64,000 bases of DNA. Origin: Cladorhizidae sp. MBARI D1340-BT2 (lineage: Eukaryota; Porifera; Demospongiae; Poecilosclerida; Cladorhizidae). The position numbers and the translations under genes are program-made. Under the pieces are notes generated by a model, which searched no databases, was not told the DNA's origin, and worked only from the letters and a program-made list of their open reading frames with translations. The stretch is taken from NCBI GenBank assembly GCA_028752905.1, contig JAQNBH010000007.1, positions 17,911,233 through 17,975,232 on the forward strand, read 5' to 3'. Below, one piece after another: positions 57,598 to 64,000 of the stretch (position 1 is the first letter of the stretch; each line of letters opens with the position of its first letter).

Positions 57598-57713
57598 GTG
57601 TTCGAGTATGTGACTGATGATGGGAAGTGTGTGAGGTGTGATGGTGTGGAGGAGGTGGGGGAGTTTGTGCGAGACCACCAGCAGTACGCGATGATCCAAC
57701 ATCACCTTTCCAA
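57598..57713 (+). CDS. METTL13, exon 2
   Basis: Starts after the acceptor tctgcag (to 57597) in phase 0 and encodes VFEYVTDDGKCVRCDGVEEV then GEFVRDHQQYAMIQHHLS plus two bases; donor gtgaga. The RxxQQYA pattern matches the linker after the first methyltransferase domain of METTL13 proteins. The next exon was not found downstream, so it is probably outside the window. Confidence 0.88.
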
Positions 57714-59290
57714 GTGAGATTAGTTCCTGCCTCTGCAGCATCAGCTAAGCTTTCATAAAGACGCTGATCACACGCCTAAGGGTAGTAGGAAGGAGATTCT
57801 CTCCTTTGTGCCCCCCCCCCCCCTCTCCAAAGTTCAGGTTCCCCCCCCCCTCCAAAGTTCAGGTCCCCCCCCCCCTTATTTAACCCTCTACTGTCGGCAT
57901 TGTGGACAATTATTCCAAATCGAAATCAGTTCCAGTTAAAAATCAACATAAAATCATATCTACTCATGCCAGTTGTAATTAGGTCATCTGTTAGCACCAT
58001 TGTTGACAGTCAGTGTGGTCAAATTTATTGACCACAACCTGACCACAAAATATGGATGTAATTATGAATTCAATTGGTCTTTTTGTAGCTGCATAGCGCA
58101 CATACTTGATGGTATGGACTTGATATATGGCTCAAATGATAGCTCTAGCTATGCGCTCTCTTTTTGGCACTAAGATTAGGCATAGGCATGCCAACGTTAG
58201 GTGCAGTTCCTCACACACTGACCACAGAATATGAATATCCTGAAGTTTATCATTGCAAGAACATTGTTTCTATTGTCAATCAGCACACATTTCCAACAGG
58301 CTAGTACTACAGCTAGGCCCCTTAACATTCCCGAGAAACCTTCCTCATCTGTGTCCTCCCCCCAGATAAGGGACCATCACCGTCAGCTAGAGGGCTAGCG
58401 TCTGCTGGTCCAATGGCCGCAGCTACCATGAATTCCATTGCTCTCCGGTCGAAAGCCCTCACTCCCAGGTAACCATGAATGCCTTCACCTTCATCCTCAC
58501 TTAACTCATCATCAGAGCAATCCTCCCCTTCTCCTGTGACCTCGCAAATCAGGCTAAGTCTTTTTGCCGTTTCGAGAGTGTGGATCGTCGGTGTTTCAAC
58601 ATTTCCCCCCCAAGTTCCCACCCAATCATCTGCCGTAATTTTTGGTGTGTAAAAAGAGTATGGATTCAGCTAGTTAATGATATATAAATTATGGGACGTA
58701 GACGATCGTGCATATTCCCCCCCCCCCCCGATCTACAAAGCCATGGCGCCTGCGATGGTGAGAAATTAAAGTTCAATTACTCTCCCTCCCTCCCCCTCTC
58801 CCAAGAATTTTTGAAATCACAGTGCCGATACCCTTTTATTGTATATTCAGTGCACTGGAAGAAGTTAGAGTGCAATATTTTCAAACCGATGTTAAGTGTT
58901 TAAAATGTCAGAGTTATATGCTTAAATGGTAGTTTGAAGGTGATCTATGCATATCTAAGGTTCCACCAGCATTAGCCAGGTCAGCGGAGGTTGTCTTCCA
59001 CCCCCCCCCCCACTGCTAAAACCGTGTTTGAAACAGTGAGGGAGCTACTTTTTTAAGGGGTTAAATCTTTGCCGATGGTGACTGCCAGTATTTGTGGACT
59101 GTAAGCTACACTAGCTATGCTGCTCTTTGACCACGCCCATTACTGTGTTCGTGGATTCGGTTTTAGCTGGTAAACCTGCGAATATAAAATGCCTCGAAAT
59201 TATCCTTCCTATACACACAAAAAGGACCTATACACAAAAAGGATACGTTTATGTACTGTATAATAATATATATATATATGTTGGTCGACT
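57714..59290. other. METTL13 intron 2, first part
   Basis: No exon is recognised. There are C-runs at 57810-57821, 57841-57850 and 57865-57875, and further C-runs near 58720-58730 and 59000-59010. Confidence 0.45.
58322..58621 (-). other. Hypothetical antisense reading frame, 99 codons
   Basis: Acidic protein-like frame (CEVTGEGEDCSDDELSEDEG) ending SGGRTQMRKVSREC. It is not repetitive and not recognised; it could be part of a transposon. Confidence 0.15.
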
Positions 59291-59294
59291 CAAA

Positions 59295-59578
59295 CCCTTT
59301 CCACTTCCCCGTCCCCTCCATTTCCTGCCCCCTCCCTTACCTGCCCCTCCCCTTCCCACCCCTCCCCACCCCTCCCCTTTATTCCCCTCCCCTTCCTGTT
59401 CCCTCCCCTTCCTGTCCATTCCCTTTCCTGTCCCCTCCCCTTCCTGTCCATTCCCTTTCCTGCCCCCTCCCTTTCCTGTCCCCTCCCTTTTATGCCCCTC
59501 CCTTTCCTGCCCCCTCCCTTTCCCATCTCTTCCCTTTCTGTCCCCTCCCTTCCCCCTCCCTTACGCACCCTTCCCCTT
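59295..59578. repeat. Polypyrimidine minisatellite
   Basis: About 285 bp made almost only of C and T on the + strand, built from variants of ccccttcctgtccattccct with 13-27-bp periodicity. Apparent proline-rich frames are by-products of composition. Confidence 0.93.
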
Positions 59579-60240
59579 CATGTCTCTGCTGAAACTTGCT
59601 GTGTTACTGCTAGTACTAGAAATGAGTGTAAGGCATATTGCAGCAAGCTTTCCCGACTCTCTTTGTGTACAAAATCCTAGTATTGTTGGATTACTTTGTT
59701 CCAGCTATTGCCTTGCCACAGTGCCCATGCCCTGAACCTCCACTCCTTAGTGGTTCCCAGCTGGTGCACAACCTGATGATGCCTTGCAAAATAATGGGCT
59801 GGCAGGTTTTGATAAGCAAATCTTCCTTGAAAAGAGATAAGAGTTTATCGAGTAGTACTTGGGAATATTTCGCCCTGAAGATAGAAGAGTAAGCTCATCA
59901 GCCATGCTTTCTAGCAGACAGTGTTGTCCGACTACCAAGGGAAGCCATGCAGAGGCTGACATGAACTTCAGACACCTTGCTGAAGAGATAATGTCTAACC
60001 TGGATATTGTTACAGTATGTTCTCGACCAATTTAGCATATCTCTGCATTGGAAATATGTCCACAAGTGTCTTTCCTTTATATACCAACTTTGTAGTTTTC
60101 TCTCTTGCATTCGCTCTCCGAGGCAGCGACAAGTGGCAGAACATGGAATTTTGTTCTTTGTCTTTGCCAGGCTTTGTAACCTCAGGCAAGTCGACCTCCA
60201 CCTCAATTCCTCAACGTGATGAGGAGCTGAGGAGCTATGT
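59579..60240. other. METTL13 intron 2, middle part
   Basis: Two stretches (59640-59960 and 60000-60270) have open frames on both strands without repeats, but no family is recognised. They may be degraded transposon sequence. Confidence 0.3.
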
Positions 60241-60249
60241 CATTATGAA

Positions 60250-60640
60250 ACTCCAGCACCCTTGCCTGGACAGCTAGTAACTATGCAGCGCATTCTCAGC
60301 ATCTTGCCTGGACAGCTACAGTAACTATGCAGCCCATTCTCAGCACCCTTGCCTGGACAGCTACAGTAACTATGCAACCCATTCTCAGCACCCTTGCCTG
60401 GACAGCTAGTAACCATGCAACCCATTCTCAGCACCCTTGCCTGGACAACTAACTATGCAGCCCATTCTCAGCACCCTTGCCTGGACAGCTACAGTAACTA
60501 TGCAGCCCATTCTCTAGCACCCTTGCCTGGACAGCTACAGTAACTATGCAACCCATTCTCAGCACCCTTGCCTGGACAACTAACTATGCAACCCATTCTC
60601 AGCACCCTTGCCTAGATAACTAACTATGCAGCCCATTCTC
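60250..60640. repeat. Minisatellite with 36-47-bp units
   Basis: About nine copies of agcacccttgcctggacagc followed by tacagtaactatgcagccca; some units lack tacagt. It lies in METTL13 intron 2. Confidence 0.93.
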
Positions 60641-61117
60641 ACTCCTCCTCCAGTTCTTTATTTCTTGAAATTGGAACCTGCAGTCTTTTTCTTCTCACCA
60701 CCATGACCATTTCCAGTTTGCATAAGGCAGCCTATTTTGAGGCAGGTAACCCGTTCATATATATTTATGGGTGAAGGTAAAGGGAAGACTCACACAGCCA
60801 CATGGACAGATATATATATATATATCATGCACGGCACTACAAACTCTTCCATTCCACCCACTGGTGGGTCGCCTCACTTGCCAACCAGACAAAACCACCA
60901 GACATGCTGGAAATTAAACTTTTAAAAAACGAAACATAACATGCTACAAGACTGTACCCATGTAGACCACAACTAGTTAGACGACCCTTTACCATTTACA
61001 CCAACATCATATTAAATATAACTGGTAAAGGGTCATATAACTGGTTGTTGTGTACAGGGGTAGACTAGAGTCTTGCTTCCTTAATTTTCAACCAGTCAGT
61101 CCAACATTGTTTAAGAT
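60641..61117. other. METTL13 intron 2, nothing recognised
   Basis: Short (TA)n at 60811-60825 and a duplicated ataactggt...aaagggtcatataactggt near 61018-61044. No gene is recognised. Confidence 0.45.
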
Positions 61118-61585
<468 letters not shown>

Positions 61586-61635
61586 GTTCTTGTCTATGTT
61601 TGTGGTTTTCTTTTCTTCTTGCCTTTCAATTCAAA

Positions 61636-63054
61636 TGGCAGCAAACCAACCAGCAGAGATGAACCAAATGGCAGCAAACAAACCAGCAGAGATGAACCAA
61701 ATGGCAGTAAACCAACCAGCAGAGATGAACCAAATGGTAACAAACAAACCAGCAGAGATGAACCAAATGGCAGCAAACAAACCAGCAGAGATGAACCAAA
61801 TGGCAGCAAACCAACCAGCAGAGATGAACCAAATGGTAACAAACAAACCAGCAGAGATGAACAAAATGGCAGCAAACAAACCAGCAGAGATGAACCAAAT
61901 GGTAACAAACAAACCAGCAGAGATGAACCAAATGGCAGCAAACCAACCAGCAGAGATGAACCAAATGGCAGCAAACCAACCAGCAGAGATGAACTAAATG
62001 GTAACAAACAAACCAGCAGAGATGAACCAAATGGCAGCAAACTAACCAGCAGAGATGAACCAAATGGCAGCAAACCAACCAGCAGAGATGAACCAAATGG
62101 TAACAAACCAACCAACAGAGATGAACCAAATGGCAGCAAACAAACCAGCAGAGATGAACCAAATGGCAGCAAACAAACCAGCAGAGATGAACCAAATGGC
62201 AGCAAACCAACCAGCAGAGATGAACCAAATGGCAGCAAACAAACCAGCAGAGATGAACCAAATGGCAGCAAACCAACCAGCAGAGATGAACCAAATGGCA
62301 GCAAACAAACCAGCAGAGATGAACCAAATGGTAACAAACAAACCAGCAGAGATGAACCAAATGGCAGCAAACCAACCAGCAGAGATGAACCAAATGGCAG
62401 CAAACAAACCAGCAGAGATGAACCAAATGGCAGCAAACCAACCAGCAGAGATGAACCAAATGGTAACAAACCAACCAACAGAGATGAACCAAATGGCAGC
62501 AAACAAACCAGCAGAGATGAACCAAATGGCAGCAAACAAACCAGCAGAGATGAACCAAATGGCAGCAAACAAACCAGCAGAGATGAACCAAATGGCAGCA
62601 AACCAACCAGCAGAGATGAACCAAATGGTAGCAAACCAAACCAGCAGAGATGAACCAAATGGCAGCAAACCAACCAGCAGAGATGAACCAAATGGCAGCA
62701 AACCAACCAGCAGAGATGAACTAAATGGCAGCAAACCAACCAGCAGAGATGAACCAAATGGCAGCAAACCAACCAGCAGAGATGAACCAAATGGCAGCAA
62801 ACCAACCAGCAGAGATGAACCAAATGGCAGCAAACAAACCAGCAGAGATGAACCAAATGGTAACAAACAAACCAGCAGAGATGAACCAAATGGCAGCAAA
62901 CCAACCAGCAGAGATGAACCAAATGGCAGCAAACCAACCAGCAGAGATGAACCAAATGGCAGCAAACCAACCAGCAGAGATGAACCAAATGGCAGCAAAC
63001 CAACCAGCAGAGATGAACCAAATGGCAGCAAACCAACCAGCAAAGATGAACCAC
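61636..63054. repeat. 33-bp satellite, about 43 copies
   Basis: Homogeneous array of atggcagcaaaccaaccagc followed by agagatgaaccaa. Variants alternate aaccaacc/aacaaacc and ggcagc/ggtaac in a loose block pattern. The multiple-of-three period keeps several frames open on both strands (up to 486 codons on the - strand). It lies in METTL13 intron 2. Confidence 0.97.
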
Positions 63055-63724
63055 TTTTGTTAACCAATTAATTTGTTATACATGCCAATTGGTGTCACAT
63101 GTGTGCAGCTTTCAAAAGCGGTTAATGCCAATTGGTACCAACTTTAGTGAAGAACGGTCCATAGCCAGGTGGTTTTAAATGTGTTTATTTCCTTCTAGAT
63201 AAGAGGGTGCTGCTTATAAAAACCCATTGCTAGCATGCCTGAGCCCTATAGCTCTACATATCTAACAAGATAAGCTAGCTAGCTAGCTACACATTGAAAA
63301 TTATTTGCACGCCAAATTATTTTGGCTTTTTCTACCTTCATTGCTAGTGCTTGGCACCATCCTGTCTAGAGCTTCCCCAAGCTCAGGTAAAGCTTCTACA
63401 CTCCATCTGTGCATGTTTCTATTGGAGAAGGAGTGTCACAAAAGTCGATTGTTAGCTAAACATTGCCTCAACATCGAAGATAGCCTTTCACATTGAGAAG
63501 CGTGAACTCCAAATTGCCAATAAAGAGTGGCAGACAATATTTGTTTCATTATCTGGTAGCCAAGACAACACTTTGCCTTAGGACGAATGATAGTCGAAGC
63601 TCTTCAAACTCTAGTCCAAGCTTGAGGCATTTTTTCCCTCTCTCAAACTGATTAATAATGTGGTTGGTCAGTTAAACACATTTTAAATTGACAAGTCAGC
63701 ACATGCCACACAACATTGCTTTGT
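63055..63724. other. METTL13 intron 2, nothing recognised
   Basis: AT-rich sequence with a repeated gctagctagcta near 63275-63287. A frame at 63305-63496 is not recognised. No METTL13 exon 3 is seen. Confidence 0.4.
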
Positions 63725-64000
63725 CATGAGAGTCGGCCACTACAGCCTCCTTCAAGGATTGGCAAGAGTTGCACAGGAGAACTCCAGATCCTTCAAGGAC
63801 TAGGCAAAAGTTGCACAGGAGAACTCCAGAACCTTCAAGGACTAGGCGCAAGAGTTGCACAGGATAACTCCAGAACCTTCAAGGACTTGGCAAGAGTTGC
63901 ACAAGAGGACTCCAGAACCTTCGAGGGCTTGGCAAGAGTTGCACAAGAGAACTCCAGAACCTTCAAGGAGTTGGCAAGAGTTGCACAGGAGAACTCCAGA
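63725..64000. repeat. Minisatellite of about 42 bp running off the window
   Basis: Six to seven copies of ccttcaaggactaggcaaga followed by gttgcacaggagaactccag. It continues past the right edge. Confidence 0.93.

Noticed and set aside
59127..59735. Proline-rich protein frames
   Set aside because: Composition effect of the polypyrimidine tract.
61594..63071. Reading frames of 338-486 codons on both strands
   Set aside because: They lie in the 33-bp satellite, whose period is a multiple of three; opposite and overlapping frames are equally open, so they reflect repetition, not genes.

Overview
This is metazoan nuclear DNA, most likely from a sponge or another early-branching animal. The genes have spliceosomal introns with GT/AG borders, they are animal orthologues (SKP1, METTL13/EEF1AKNMT, a GULO-type lactone oxidase), and the transposons are types common in aquatic invertebrates (hAT, PIF/Harbinger, pogo, Penelope-like, Ty3). 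The phylum is inferred, not proven. There is no bacterial gene organisation and no CRISPR array.

Three host genes are visible, all on the + strand. (1) The last exon of an L-gulonolactone-oxidase-like gene (5864-6157) follows 5 kb of 39-bp satellite. (2) A complete six-exon SKP1 gene (14500-35755) encodes 162 residues in 489 coding bases spread over 21 kb; its introns are packed with minisatellites and transposons. (3) The first two exons of METTL13 (50630-51271 and 57598-57713) cover the N-terminal methyltransferase domain; the rest lies beyond the window or was not found.

Layout. 1-5560: 39-bp satellite with higher-order structure and a duplicated 0.83-kb spacer. 6158-14499: intergenic, with two hAT relics and an LTR/Ty3 relic. 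14500-35755: SKP1, with minisatellites of 30, 34, 42, 68, 72, 73 and 77 bp, a tandem duplication split by a small hAT element, a Harbinger derivative, a 4.6-kb element with a DDE-like protein, and a Penelope relic with a hammerhead-like motif. 35756-50629: intergenic, dominated by a 25-bp satellite (36735-44030) split by a 2.96-kb hAT relic, then another hAT relic. 50630-64000: METTL13 and its introns, holding a nearly intact hAT element, a pogo-type element, Penelope ends, a long ATT microsatellite and a 33-bp satellite.

The best leads are: a hAT group with 5-bp target duplications and G-rich ends, one insertion being proven by an empty-site paralogue inside the window; a 4.6-kb element with direct repeats outside inverted repeats, inserted in a minisatellite; hammerhead ribozyme-like motifs in Penelope termini; and an RFC1-like PCNA-binding motif at the start of two hAT transposases. 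All calls come from reading the sequence; no database search was run.
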